Of a stretch of DNA of 64,000 nt, positions 39,789-52,800 are shown in pieces. Each line of letters starts with the position of its first letter. Position 1 is the stretch's first letter. The position numbers and the translations under genes are program-made. The stretch comes from Centropus unirufus (taxonomy: Eukaryota > Chordata > Aves > Cuculiformes > Centropidae), in NCBI GenBank assembly GCA_013397695.1, contig VYZI01000254.1, forward strand, positions 288,629 to 352,628. Direction: 5' to 3'. The notes below the pieces were generated by a model. It had not been told where the DNA came from and searched no databases. It saw only the letters and a list, made by a program, of their open reading frames with translations.

Positions 39789-42700
39789 GTAAATTTACTG
39801 ACATATGCTTATGATTACTGTTACAAATGCTTTTTGGGAAGGCCATTTCGAATCTCTAAAATTTATCTTTAACCGTGGCCCAAAATTCAGGGTTCTGTTA
39901 AATACATTCATCTGAATCTTTCAGAGTCTCCATGTGAAGAAAGTATAGCCTTTCAAAACAGACTGAGCCTGGCCATAACACAACAGGATCACAGACATAC
40001 TTCTGCCGCAAAGGAAAGCACTTCAAACATCAGGGTGCCAGTCTGTCAGCACTTATCACTCAGTAGGTTATACTATCTCTCCACCAGATTCTCCTTCCAA
40101 ACTTATACTTCGTCACACTCCTGACCTTGCGGCATACGGCCCTTTCAGCAGAGTTCAAGTCTGTATCTTGTAAGACATTTTATTCACTGCTTCTCATTAT
40201 CACCTCTGAGCTTTGCTCATTGCAAGCCAAAATTATTTACTCTCCAGTTTTGGGGGACTTCATGGAGGAAGAAAGAATGAAGAAAAGTCTAACCAAGAAA
40301 ATGCTATAGAAAATGAAAATGCTAGAGAAAATGAATAAATATCCACCTGCTCAGGAGTGACTGATTGCTTCTGCACTCATTTGGTGTGCAACTTTCCATC
40401 CAAAAATGGAATGGAAAGTGAGACAGCCAGGCCATATTGTGCTGCAGCTAATAAAGTGTTTCAGATGAAGAAAAATAGGCCAGACTGCATCACCCTGGTC
40501 TGCGTTGCATGGGATCTGTTGGGTGTTTTTATCCTTTGAAACATTCAATTTGCTGTTCATGCCAAGGCAAGAAAAGAAACATTTTTAACCTTAAACGTCT
40601 GATATAAGCCTACAAAATTATAATAACCAGGGCTGAAGTGAGGCAGGTTTTACAATTCTTATGGAGCTACTCTTTGTTCCTTCCTTAATTGTAGAGTTAT
40701 AGACAGGGAAAACATCGCAAGCTGCAAGCAAACAGGCAGGAGCAGATTCAAGTGCCTTTGTTTGTATTGAAATCTATGCAGGTCAAGGCCACACAGTACT
40801 AAATACTTCATAAATAAAGAGCAAGTATAACTACCTCCCCTGACAAGCTTACATCTATGATGACAAAATGAACAAAAGATGTTTTGAGGAAAAGCCTGTG
40901 TAATTACAGGAATACGTTACAGACACCCACACTGCACCTCTGACTTGAGCTTCTAGAATCCAAGCCTAAGTCCATAACAATAAATAAAATATGCCAGATA
41001 CTATTTTCAGATCCTAGGACAGAGTTGCATTGCATAGCTTCTCTCCATAAAGCTAAACCCCCATTCCCTTGAAAACCAAGTGGTCTCAGCCATATTGCTC
41101 CCTAGGGGCCCTCCATATTCATTGAGGTTATGATAAGGCAGTTTGGAAATGTACTGGTTGAAAACAGCAAAAAACAGTCCAGACAGCATGCTAACAAACA
41201 TCACAGCCTATTGCAGGCCAATACCATCTTTTGGCCTTGTTAACTTGCAAATACAGATGTGACTCATCTGTCCCCATTGCAGCCTGCTTGAGTCCCTGCA
41301 CCCACAAGGGGAAATGAGCCACTAACACCATCAGCCGAGTAAGATTGGCAGCCAGTGACAGAGCCAGCAAAGAATCCCATCAAGTTTTGGCACTTAAAAA
41401 ATGCTGCCTTTCATTGTGCAATTTCTGTGAAAAATAAGAGACGTGGCAAAAATTATGCAAAATATTCCAACAGTGTCAATACAGATATCTGAATTGGGCT
41501 GACTTGACCACAAGGTAGAAATTAAAAAGGGAAGGGGGCTTTAGGTTTTGTGAGGACATGAGCAGATAAATTACAGGTGAACACCTTGATATTTAACTCT
41601 GTTTCTAAATACCATGATGCTAGGCTAAAACAGAAGCTATTTTTTGTGAACGTCAAAACTCTGTTTTCAGAACAGCTTTGCAGAACCTGGAAAAAAACAG
41701 CAAACAGCTGATATCCACTACAGTGCACACAAGTATCCTCATTCAAGATCCTGCCCAGGGACATACTTTTAAAGCAGATGTTCCCCAACTTCTCCATGGA
41801 TGTTCTTGGTTCACCTTCCATGAGATACAGACTTCAAAGAAGAACGAGCAGTGATAAAAGCTGTGCAGGCAGCCCTGTGACAGAGACAACTGATCTCCGG
41901 CACTTGTCAAGGCCCTAGTGCCACATGTCACCACCTCTTCCATTCTACCAGAGGACATGTTCATGGTGTCACACTCAGCTGCAGTTTGCATTGGACGATT
42001 TATTTTAAACACCTTAAGTTTAGTGCTGCTGTACTCGCGGGAAATGGAACTGCAGGACTGAGGAGAGAAGGCTCATGATGAAATGAGAGTGAAAATGGAA
42101 AAGAAACTTTTATCAAGTAAACTTTAACCTAGAATTCAGAGAAGGATACATGATGAATACCTTGCTCCCTTCTACCACATATTCAGAAGAAGGGATTAAT
42201 AACTGATCACACTTTAGGCACTAGAAAAACTATTGCTAGTATCCTCTCATTATATTCGGAAGATGAGATGCTTGATTTTTTTTGTAATCAAACCATTTAA
42301 TGAGAAAGAAAAACTAAAACAAATAAATAATCATAATGGATCTTGGAAGAAAGTTTCAGGAAATGTTTTATGGCAAAGAACAGCCCTTCTGCCATCCAGC
42401 TGTTTGTTTTGTTTTAACAATTCATGAGAGTTGAGCTTCTGCAGCTTCTTTTCTTTTTCTTCTTCCAAAAGCCTGGGGGATGTTTCTCTTTTAATTGTGT
42501 ACCCTCTCTTTAGCTGGGAATTCTTTTCCTAATGTGTGAGTGTGAATGATATGAGCAGAGATTGTGCAGCTGCTTACTTCTCTTGATGCGCATGTTATTT
42601 GCCTAACTTTTCCTGAAAGCAATGAAAGAAACCTTTTTCTTTTCATTGCTTTATTTTGATCTGTGCAAACCAAGGACTCTTAGTCTCCCTACATGCGTTT

Positions 42701-44904
42701 ATATAGTCTTCTGCAGAACTGAAGGACTTCTGTTTAGTAGGAAGAAACTCTGAAATCACAAATCAGGAGCCGCCAGTTTGTTTGGTATCAAGAGAATCAG
42801 GAGTCTGATTTCCACAGTTCTTAGCATTTACACCTCCAGGGAAACTGGATCTACAAAAAGCTAAGAAAATTAAATTATGTGATGGCACAGAGTATCTCCT
42901 TCTTCCAGCCTGGGTAGAAGGAGAGCAGGAAAATGGCCACCATAGCTCCAGCTAATTCATAAAAAACTGAGTCAGGTTCTATAGAAAGCAGATAAATAAG
43001 GTTTATCCTTTTTTGCCTGTATGCATACATTATGCCTGTAGAAACAATTTTGAATTTAATAGGCCAAATCCAACTCTTTGAAGTTAAGGGAAATGCCTGG
43101 GTCTCTTCACATTCTCTTTGATTTATTTACTAATGGCATTTGTCATGTGACATAAAAGCACCCAGCAAGCTGTTATACTCCCTTCAACAAACAGACACCC
43201 AGATGCTCAACAGTATTGTCAGTGATGATCTTAAATCACATTCTATGTTGTTTTCCTATATCAAACACCATGCACTGCTGTAGCATCAACAGTGAGCAAC
43301 AGGGGAGATCGACTCCAGCAACCAGCAGCCACCAGCACGGAAGCCCATTCTAGACCAACAGCACAGAAGCCCGGTTCAGCAGCAGAGACTGAAAATGCAG
43401 AGACCCTGCGCCAAGTCTGCAATATCAGGACGCTTTTACAAAGACGAGGAGGAGAGAAAAAAAAAATAGTAGAAAATTAGGACAGAGGTCATTTGACTGA
43501 ATATCCAACACTGAAACATGCTCAAAAGATAAGAGATTCACCCCAGCTCACTCCCTCTAAGCACTGCAAACTAAGTGAACTAAACATTTTGGACCAGGCT
43601 TTACTGTCAGAGATGTTGCTTTCCAAGTTCTTCTGTCATTAAAATCACAATATGTACAAAAGCAGTTAAAAGGAATTAAAGAAATAGTACAATTCCTTCA
43701 TCCTAAAATCATTGAAAACTAGGTATCAGTTCTTCTCATTTCCAATTATAGTGTCTTCCTCTCTGCTGATTAGAGAAACTGTATGACCACCTTAGTTAAG
43801 ATACTTAGAGCTTGTCCCTTAGAGCCCCTGATCAGGGTTACCAAAAGGACATGAAGCTCCAACAGCAGAGTCATGGGTCATATAGAAAAGCACCTGCACA
43901 AAACAATCTTTAAATGAAAGCAGATCAGGGTCCTCAAAATGATAGCTACAATTCATTTCTCTCAAAATGTATCCTAGAATTGATATTATAGGGCCAATGC
44001 TTTCCTGTTACAATAAATAAATTCTCAGTGGTCACAGATTTATCCATTTCCACCCTTCAAAACTACCCTTAATAATATAATAAAATCGATTGCAAGGACA
44101 GTTATCTGCAACTATGCAAGAACAATTCACTAAACCTTCATGGCTGCAAGCTGAATGAGAATAGTAATACCTCGTTTCTTAGGTACATCTTTGTTCTCTA
44201 AATTATTTGTTAAGTTAACTCAGAGGAGCTTTAACTCATACTCTGTACACAGTGTGTAGTCTAGGGAGGTTCTGAGTGCAGATGAACTTTATAATAATGG
44301 CTGTAATAGAAGTGAAATTAATGATACATTTCTGTTTTGTATTGCTATTGCATATCTCAAAAGCTGCCTGTGTCACTAATTTAAATTGTTTTGCTTAATG
44401 TGATCCTACCTGGTGCAACATGAATGATCATCTTGCTGTGCCAAGAAAGAGGAAGCTGCTGCAAACCCCTGGGTTATTGCACCTATTGCCATCACTGAAA
44501 TTTGGTCTGATTGCTTCACTTCGAGATTTTTGGCTGGGTTTGTTTTGCTATTAATCTTGGAAAGCCTCCAAAATAAACCTGATAAAGTTCTGAACATCAC
44601 AAAAGATACATTCTTCCCCATACTTGTAAATCATCTTTGGCACACTTCCCAATTTTAATAATTCCCCCAAGCACCCTGCACACTGCCCACAGATCTAGGG
44701 CTTTGTATGATCTGTCTTCCAATTCAGGAAATTACAGCAAGCTATTGTATGAACTCCACATTAGAAAGTAGAGCAATTCAATACTAAAGCACTATTTAAG
44801 TCTCTGCATCTTGATGGATGTTACATTGCTGATCTATTTTGATGTATTATTTATACTGGGATAGTGTCTAGAGTCTCCAGTCAGAAGCAAGACCCTATAC
44901 TGCT

Positions 44905-44965
44905 GCATATAGGAAGGATACAACAGACTCTCCTCCCTGCAGCTTATAGTCTAAATATATAATGA
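44905..44965 (+). mobile_element. Possible MIR-like relic (5' part)
   Basis: CTCTCCTCCCTGCAGCTTATAGTCTAAATA resembles the 'tccctgcccmaagagcttacagtctaaat' segment that precedes the MIR-like core in many amniote repeat copies. The later core blocks are not visible, so this is a partial and uncertain call. Confidence 0.4.
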
Positions 44966-47061
44966 ATTACACCAGATGGACAAAACAGTCAGAGTGAGCA
45001 AAAAGTGAGATAGTTATTAATGACAGTAACAGGGAGAGCACAACTGCTACTTTGCTATATATAGGCAATGTGGTGCTTTTGTAACTGCTGTCTGCTTTCT
45101 CTTTGTCCTCTGTATTGTGTTTTACAACCTGCAGTGAACTGTGACAAGAACTCATACACAGTGCTGTCCTCTGTGTGCCTGAAACACTGGGAACTTGGAA
45201 GCATCCTTCAATGCCCAAGTCAGGCGCCTGGGTGAGATGATAGTATGTGAACCAGAGAAAAGACATAGGTACCTGGACAGGATGATTCAGATCCCATGAA
45301 CTAGGGCATAAAGCGGATGTGAATTCACAATATTGGAGTCATTGATGGGAGGGATTAGGACACTGGAGTGTCAAGGAAGCCCAGCAAGAAGCTGGTCTCA
45401 GCACAATTGACATAATCTCTGCTTTTATTCTCTCACGTGTTGACAGTGTAGAATATAGATATTTGCATTTCTGCAGCAGGAACAGCCAAGAGTCCTTAGA
45501 GTGCCCAGGAACGCAGCAGCTAGCTCAAGCCCAGACTTTCTGGGAAATAAGCAAGAGGTGCACCTCCCATCTAATTCACTAAGTTTCAATTGGGTTGAAG
45601 ATGGGCTTTTAAGCTCACAGTCTTGTGACCCAAGTACATTTCTTCAATTAGGGAGTTTCACATCCTGATCTGAGACAGGATTTGTCCACACCCAGATAAA
45701 ATTCCCACTATATTATGATCCTCTATGCAAACCCTAAATTCTTAGGGCAGTCCATCTCCGATTTCCTAAAGCAAGAGGTATTGGTCTGCAAGGTCAAAAA
45801 GAAGGAATAAATGTTCAAATCCAGCTGCAAATCCATTTTGCTCTTCTGAATTCAGTGTATTGTAGACAGTCCCAAATATAACTCTAGACCAGTAGTTTAT
45901 GTAGCCACAGGCTTTCTGACACAAGGTCCCTGTCATTGAAGTGACTGATGGCTCACTCTTCCTTGCCTCTTCATCAATAAATGAGTCAGAAGACAGAGAA
46001 GTAAATAGCAAAGGGACTGTCCTTCTCTTTCCTGCAGAAACCGTGAAGAAGGGTGACAAGCAGTTGTAAGGGAAATAGAGTCCAGCTGCATGAAGATGAG
46101 TTCTAGAAAGGCTGGAGATGGGAGCTATCAAAACAAGAGGGACAAAGACTGAAAGCAGGCCTTTTCTTTGAAGAGCACAAACGAAAAAGAGTAAATTAAT
46201 CACAAAGAGATGTTGCTGTCCTGCAGCGTAATTAATGTAATAATACAAGGGAGGACTCTACTCAGTAATGCCTACAGCAGGATAAACTAATTAAGCTCAT
46301 TTTTCTTTGAAATGCAAACTTGCTCAATTGCATGGCTTAGCGGGGACCTCAGATAGGTCATCTCAATCTTCTTCAGTCTGTACTCCACAACATTTCCTCA
46401 GATCCTCAAATGTAGTCTTAGGTAACCTGAGACACGTGAACCTTACTGGATACAAGATTCATTAATAGCATGTGCTCTACAGCTTTTTGGGGATGTTGCT
46501 AGTCTGCAGAAGGACTGCTTCACAGAAACAGAAGTGGGGGCTCTATCCATGTAGTTAGTTTTTCATAAAAGACTTCCTGAATGTTTTATGAGAAATAACA
46601 GGAGGAAAACAGAAGTTCTTTGAAGTGGTTTCTGTAATTCTTTTAAAAGAACATTTTAGCAAACGCTCTCATTGAAGATTTTTTTTCCCCTTAAAATCAA
46701 GTTGAGTTGATTTTATTTGATCTTTTTTAGTCTTAAGATAAGATTCATCACTGCCTAATTTCAATGATCTAAAATTAAGTTGTTGTCTTGGCTCTCTCCA
46801 GAGAGGGTGGAGACAGGCACTGCTGGGGTGATTTCATCCCCTATCTCAGATACTGTTGCTGAATAAGGCATATTACCCATAGAAATACCTTATCTCTATA
46901 CTGAAAACAGTGTAAGATTAGATGACCACCTTATATGACTGATAAGTGAAATAAATCCCATCTTAATTATTCTACTCAGTATACTTGCATGGCTCCCATT
47001 GTTACATCTGAACAACCATACTTTCCAAACATACTATTTCTACACTCTTTCTGTGACAAAA

Positions 47062-47318
47062 AGCAGTTATTACCCTTTTACAGACACACAGCTGAGGCAG
47101 GTAGAGGCCAAACTCCAGACCTGCAAAGGTATTTGGCAAGTTAATTGCCTAAATTAGGTGTTTTTCATTCTCAGCTGACTAACACTCAATGAAGTAGACA
47201 AAGTGGCAGTTGGGTGTCTCTAGGAATTTGCTAGGATTTAGGCAGAAATGACTTGCCTAAGGACACATGTCATGGAATTAACCTCAGGTCTCCTGAGCTG
47301 CTGTTCTAACCTTTGGAA
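47062..47318 (+). mobile_element. MIR-like relic with an internal foreign segment
   Basis: TTATTACCCTTTTACAGA...CACAGCTGAGGCA begins a MIR-like copy, and AATGACTTGCCTAAGGACACAT, GGAATTAACCTCAGGTCTCC and GAGCTGCTGTTCTAACC finish it. Roughly 130 bases between the halves (about 47100-47240) do not belong to that core. They contain TTGCCTAAATTAGGTG and GGCAGTTGGGTGTCTC, which resemble the 'taggcacctaa' type of amniote repeat, suggesting a nested insertion. Confidence 0.55.
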
Positions 47319-49759
47319 TGTCCTTAAAATTCAACAAATCCTTTGCTAGCTTTGGAATTACACTTTTGAAGTATTTACAGCCATTTTGTTTTCGTTGTCA
47401 AACTCACTATGTACACTCAATTCCTATTATTTTTCTTCATAAACCGAACCTGATTCAAAACCTCCCTTCCCAGTTTTCTTGTTCATCTTTCAGACTTTCT
47501 TAGATGTTAACTTACCAGTATTAGCACAATTCCAGGTTGGATTTTTAGGTGTTACTATGATACAAGCAAAGACACAAACACTGAATCTTTCACTAAAATC
47601 AGTGAAAACATTATATTCACTTCAATGAGTACAGCTTCACTACACAGCATTTGAACACTCTATATCACAGTACAGTGCACTGATATTGTCTGTTGCTCTT
47701 ACAGAAATAACTGGCCAAGACGTTAAAATTTATATGCTTCGGACTTGTCAACATGACAGTGCAGACACAGTAAGATGTGAACTAAAAGCATACTGCCTGC
47801 TCTGCAATCACATCACACAGAAGCACTTTTAGAAGGACTTTTAGTTAGAAAGCAGCTTACTTTGCTTCAAAAGCAGCCTTAGGACATATATGCAGCGACC
47901 GGTCATTCAGAGAGTTAGTGTGAAGAAGATACCTTGCTGCTCTCCGTTATTCTAGTTGAACAGCACGCTGTCTTCCGCATGTAGACAAACCTTATCAGAA
48001 CAGAGCAGGCTTCAGGACGGGGTGATATGTGTTTCTTAGAATAATCTTGGGGAGAACTGCTGAATGCTAAGCATGTCCTCTGACTTCCTTGGGACTTTCA
48101 CCTAGGTCGCTGTAAGGGTCAGTTTATAAAAGAGGCTCTATTCATTTAATCTGTATTGATTTTTTTTTTAAATTATCTCAGTAAAGTGTAACAGAAATGT
48201 GAGTTTTTGTAAGGAGAGAGAGGTGATAGTCTCACACTATTTAAACAAATGACAAGATAAAACACTGTTTCTGGTTCCACACAAGGGCAGTTCTACCCTT
48301 CTAGGACACCAGTCTTGATCACTAATAATAACAATACTATATCTGCTTTTGAGTTAATATCAAAGCCTATCAATGTTTTGTTTTCAGAAACTATAAGCAC
48401 AGACCATGGACAACCTGTGGAAAACATACAAGTACTATGCATCTTTCAAGAATGATGTTTAAACAATTATAAAAGGTTTTCTAAACTTCAGATTATTAGT
48501 GGGACATCTGAATAATCCTGTACTAAACAGATGATAGAAACCTTACACAGTTACCCTTATATCAAATACAGTGCTTTGTTTATGGGCTAATACTGTCCAA
48601 ATAGGATTTAGTTTGGGGGGATCTCGAGAAAACAGATTCTGCAACACTCCTTCAATTGAATTGCCTTTCCCACCTTCTGAAGTCAGAAAAGATAAAACTC
48701 CTACACCAAAATGAGGACATTTCACCCAATCACCCAGCTTCAGAACGAGGAAACATGTTAGTTCTATGTCAAGGTTTCCTGTGTCTTGTGAACCACAAAA
48801 GGAACATGTTACTTCAAAGTTTTACCCTAACTGAAAAATCCCACGCATCACTATATCTCTGCAGGGAGTGAAGAATAACTACTTAGGCAGCAAACACTGC
48901 CAAAAACTCAAATGCCTATTTTAGGACTTTCTTCCAGCCTAACAGAAAAGCAGGAGGTGGAAATGACAACTACAGAAGACAAGACACCCATGGGACTGAA
49001 GTCACATCTTTAACTTCAGCAAGTTCAAAAAGAGCTTTGAGCAATTGCTGCTGCCTCCACAGCATAGCTGGGTTTTCTTTCTAACTAGTGGTACACGCAG
49101 GCTAAGTCTGGGAAGCTTTCCATGATACAACATACTCGTAGTTCAGACCAGATTCCATCAGTGGGATCTAATAAAACTACTTGGAAAAAAACCTACTGAT
49201 CTTCTAGAAGAAAACACTCAAGACACTGACTGAGGATCCTGGATGCATCTGAACATAATGGCCAAAGACTTGTGGTGGCTTTACAGAGCAAAATATTTCT
49301 ACAGTGTGAGTCATTAATTTCTCCATCCCCCTCCAGCACTTTTTCAGCTTTGCTAACCACTTGTGCTCACACCTCTTTTCCCATGTGGCTCAAAGAAGTA
49401 TGAAGAAAGATAGCACAATATAATAGGGTTCATGCTTTCAAAGTATCGAAATGTTATTTTGTTCAGAAAAGAATGAAAACAAATAGTACAGAGACTACTG
49501 TAAGGCCTTGTGAGATTCCCCCAGGGACATCACAACAAACCACTGTGATCTCTGCTGATACTTGCACCAAATTAAATGCTACTTATATTCAAAGTCCCTG
49601 TGTCCCAGTTATTCTGGCCTGACATACAAATTCACTCATAAAGAGGAGTGTAGTACTTTATAGCGTCTGATAATTTATCTCAGAGGTGTCAGATCCCACT
49701 TTCCAGTGTGTCATGTGAATTCCTGATGGAAAACAAAACACAATGAATGCAAACACATT

Positions 49760-49794
49760 NNNNNNNNNNNNNNNNNNNNNNNNNNNNNNNNNNN
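49760..49794. other. Assembly gap (35 Ns)
   Basis: A run of N. The right flank is purine-rich (GGAA repeats) and followed by an 18-base T run. The true length of the missing sequence is unknown. Confidence 1.
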
Positions 49795-49825
49795 ATCATT
49801 TTACCGGCATTTACCTTGCTTACAT

Positions 49826-49884
49826 GGAAAGGAAGGAAGGAAAAGACAGAAAGGACGTAAAATACCTTTTTTTTTTTTTTTTTT
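49826..49884. repeat. GGAA-rich stretch followed by T18 homopolymer
   Basis: GGAAAGGAAGGAAGGAAAAG at about 49827 leads into a pure run of 18 T at 49867-49884. Both are low-complexity sequences likely to have caused the neighbouring gap. Confidence 0.9.
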
Positions 49885-52800
49885 ACTATTCATTACAGAT
49901 TTTATTATCCATAAAACAGGGTGATAACCTAGGATGAAAATAGAAATAAAGTCTGACTGGGAAAATTACTATCCATATCTCTGCACTGACCAACTGCAGA
50001 ATAGCTATGCCTGCTGTATCAGTGGCCTAGATGCCATCATAAAGACACTTACCATTGTCATGAAAGACTAACACAAGTTCTGAAATCTGTCTGAATTCTC
50101 TCTCTTTAATGCTCCACATTCAAAATTGCTACTGTGTAGAGTAGCTTTAAGGAGCGAGGATTTCCATCATGTTAGAACCATTTCTGGGAATTGACAGGAT
50201 ACAGGACAAGTGTGCAAGAAGTTTTTATGAAAGTACAAGAAAGAGTTAATGTGTAGGAAGGAGATGAAATTTCAGAGAGAATAAGAGTTTGGAGGCAGAA
50301 ACAGCTTATCCTGTGCCTTGGACCCACCTGGAGAACTGCTGCAGCAGAGGTGAGGATGACTACTTCCAGCTAGAAGAGACCAAGCCATTGTGCCACAGGT
50401 CTTGCTGGCAGCTAGCACAGACACAGCACAATAGAGAAAACAGGGATAAACCATTCAGAATCTTACCTTGGGTGTTAAACTAAATATGAACATTTCATTT
50501 GACTTATTTTTATTTTTCCTTTGAAACCAGATGTTTGGGATTAAGAGAGACAAACTCCCTGCACTGTTTGCTGCACGTACCTCCCCCTTTTCTGTCAGGC
50601 CTTGAAAAGGTACAGAAACTGGAACTGGATCTTTCAGCAGTGTTTTGTGTCTTTGTTCTTCATCTTTACCTATCAATGTGCAAGAGTAAAAAGTTGATAA
50701 AAAAAACCCAACCTTTCCACCACTGTAAGAGCGAATGCAGAATAACTAATCAATCACCAAGTATCCAGGATTTGATTTTAAGCACCAACAAGATCATCAA
50801 TGTCTGTGTTGAGTTTTGTAAAGATACCCATGTTGCCAGTTAGAAAGCAATGAGCCGTAGCAAGGACAAGAAGTGAAGGACACAGGAACTTCACGCTCAT
50901 AAGGACAGCACAATAATTGACCTGCACTTAAAAACAAAAAAGCAATTCTTCTAGAAAGAGGACGTAAAAGACCCTTAATCCTGAACAATGTTTGTAACTG
51001 TCTTAGATCCAATAATTCTCTCACTCATTTCCTCAGTTAGGTGGAACTGGCATTCCAAAAATTACATCCAGTCAGCTTTTCCTTAAAGTTTTTAAAACTT
51101 TTGAGTTTAATTTACAAAACAAAAAGTTGACTTTTAACCATTATATGTTGTAGAAGGCATCAGATTAACAGACCACAATGATTCATGCAGTAGTTATGTA
51201 AAGCATCCTTGTCTAATAAAAGTCATTAGCCAAAAGATAAGATTAATGGCAAAGACTTATGATCATAACTGCCTCTTCAGTCAGCCAGGTTCAGCATTAG
51301 ATACTAGTGTAAAATCTGACTTCTGCCAGGCTTTACTTGTAGCCAAACTTGTTTAGCAACATGTCATCCATGCCTTCTGGGCCATTGTGCCTGGAGTATT
51401 CAAAACCAGGCCCAGCTCTGCCCACCTTACTTGCAAAGCCAGGGTGGACTCCAAGTGTCCTCAGTTCTCCCACAGACTGAAACCAGATGATCCACCCCTC
51501 AAAACACCTTTCACCCAGCAGCCCCAAGGTCAGAGCACTCCTTCAGGAGAAGGTAAGACTAGAAACCCAATGATTAATTCATTAGTGTAGTTCAGAATCA
51601 AATAGGAAATAGCAACACTGACACCAAAAATTTAATTGCAGCAGATCCAGTGAGAGAAATGTTATCCCAGACAGGGGATGTTCTGAGTACACCAAGTCAC
51701 AGTCCCTTACTGTCAGGCCTTTGATAACAGAGCACTTACAACAAAATGGAACCATGGTGGATGAGAAAGTCACACTTCCAACCACCAGCAGCACCACTAC
51801 TCAGTCAGGAGCAGGCACCTGAACCACTGAAATATATGCTATGGATTTGGGGTTTTTTTAATTTTAATTTAAATTTTGACACAAGGAAAAGACTGACCCT
51901 GTGTAGAGACAAAATTGCTGGAAGAGCTTATGGCTGAGGATCCCAAATTAATTTAGGCACCTCAATCTGCAGCTCAGGGCCTAAACTCAGATTGTTCCTA
52001 AATTTCTGCAAGCTGGCTTACACAACCTTACCTCGGGACTCGTGGCTTTTGGGGGTCACTCCACAATCACCCAGACAGTGAACAATAAGTGATAGCACTT
52101 GCTTAGTATTTCAGTCCCTAGCTTTTTTCTATAATTCTTCTCCCTAAATGCTTTCCTCTTTCAGATTTTAGAGGTGCTCATTTATTCTACAAATACTAGT
52201 TATTACAAAATATTAGCTATTACAAATCATTCCACTAATGTCACTAACACATCTCTAATTCACACCAAGTGAAGACCTAGCTTGTTAGATCTTGCGTTTT
52301 TTGGGGTTTTTTTGGAACATAACAATTTCTGTATACTGACATCATTCCCGTGGGACCTGTTCTCTTCCTTGGTGAAGCAGTTTTATCTACAAACTGTAGC
52401 AGAATTTTGCCCCTCAGCTCCATTGTACATCAAATAAATGGGATGTGTACAGTGGCTTATGCTAAATTAACCACCACCCATCTGTTGATGGTATTCCTGT
52501 CCTTAAAAAGATCCTTATGAAAGCACTCACTCAAGACTACATCTGCAGGATCTCACTCCGAAAGTATACTGTACTAACTTACAAGACAGAAATGAAGACA
52601 AGTAGATTTCAAGATCCATTGATAACAACAAAAAAATACAAAAAAATAAAAAGAAACTTTTACATTGCAGCATCAGGAAGAGCATTGAGGTAATAATGAT
52701 ATCTGCCTTTATTACCTCATCGCTTATGCTTGGATTTCTGCTTCTTTCAATTAACCTGTTTCTACAAATTCATGACTTATAGTGTTTTGCTCTTAGCAAA

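Noticed and set aside
41340..41380. GCCAGTGACAGAGCCAGCAAAG resembling a MIR-like core block
   Set aside because: The flanking core blocks expected before and after it are not present.
44406..44621. Minus-strand 71-codon frame that looked briefly like a LINE endonuclease fragment
   Set aside because: No ordered motif of CR1 or L2 endonuclease could be followed; the resemblance was limited to a few residues.
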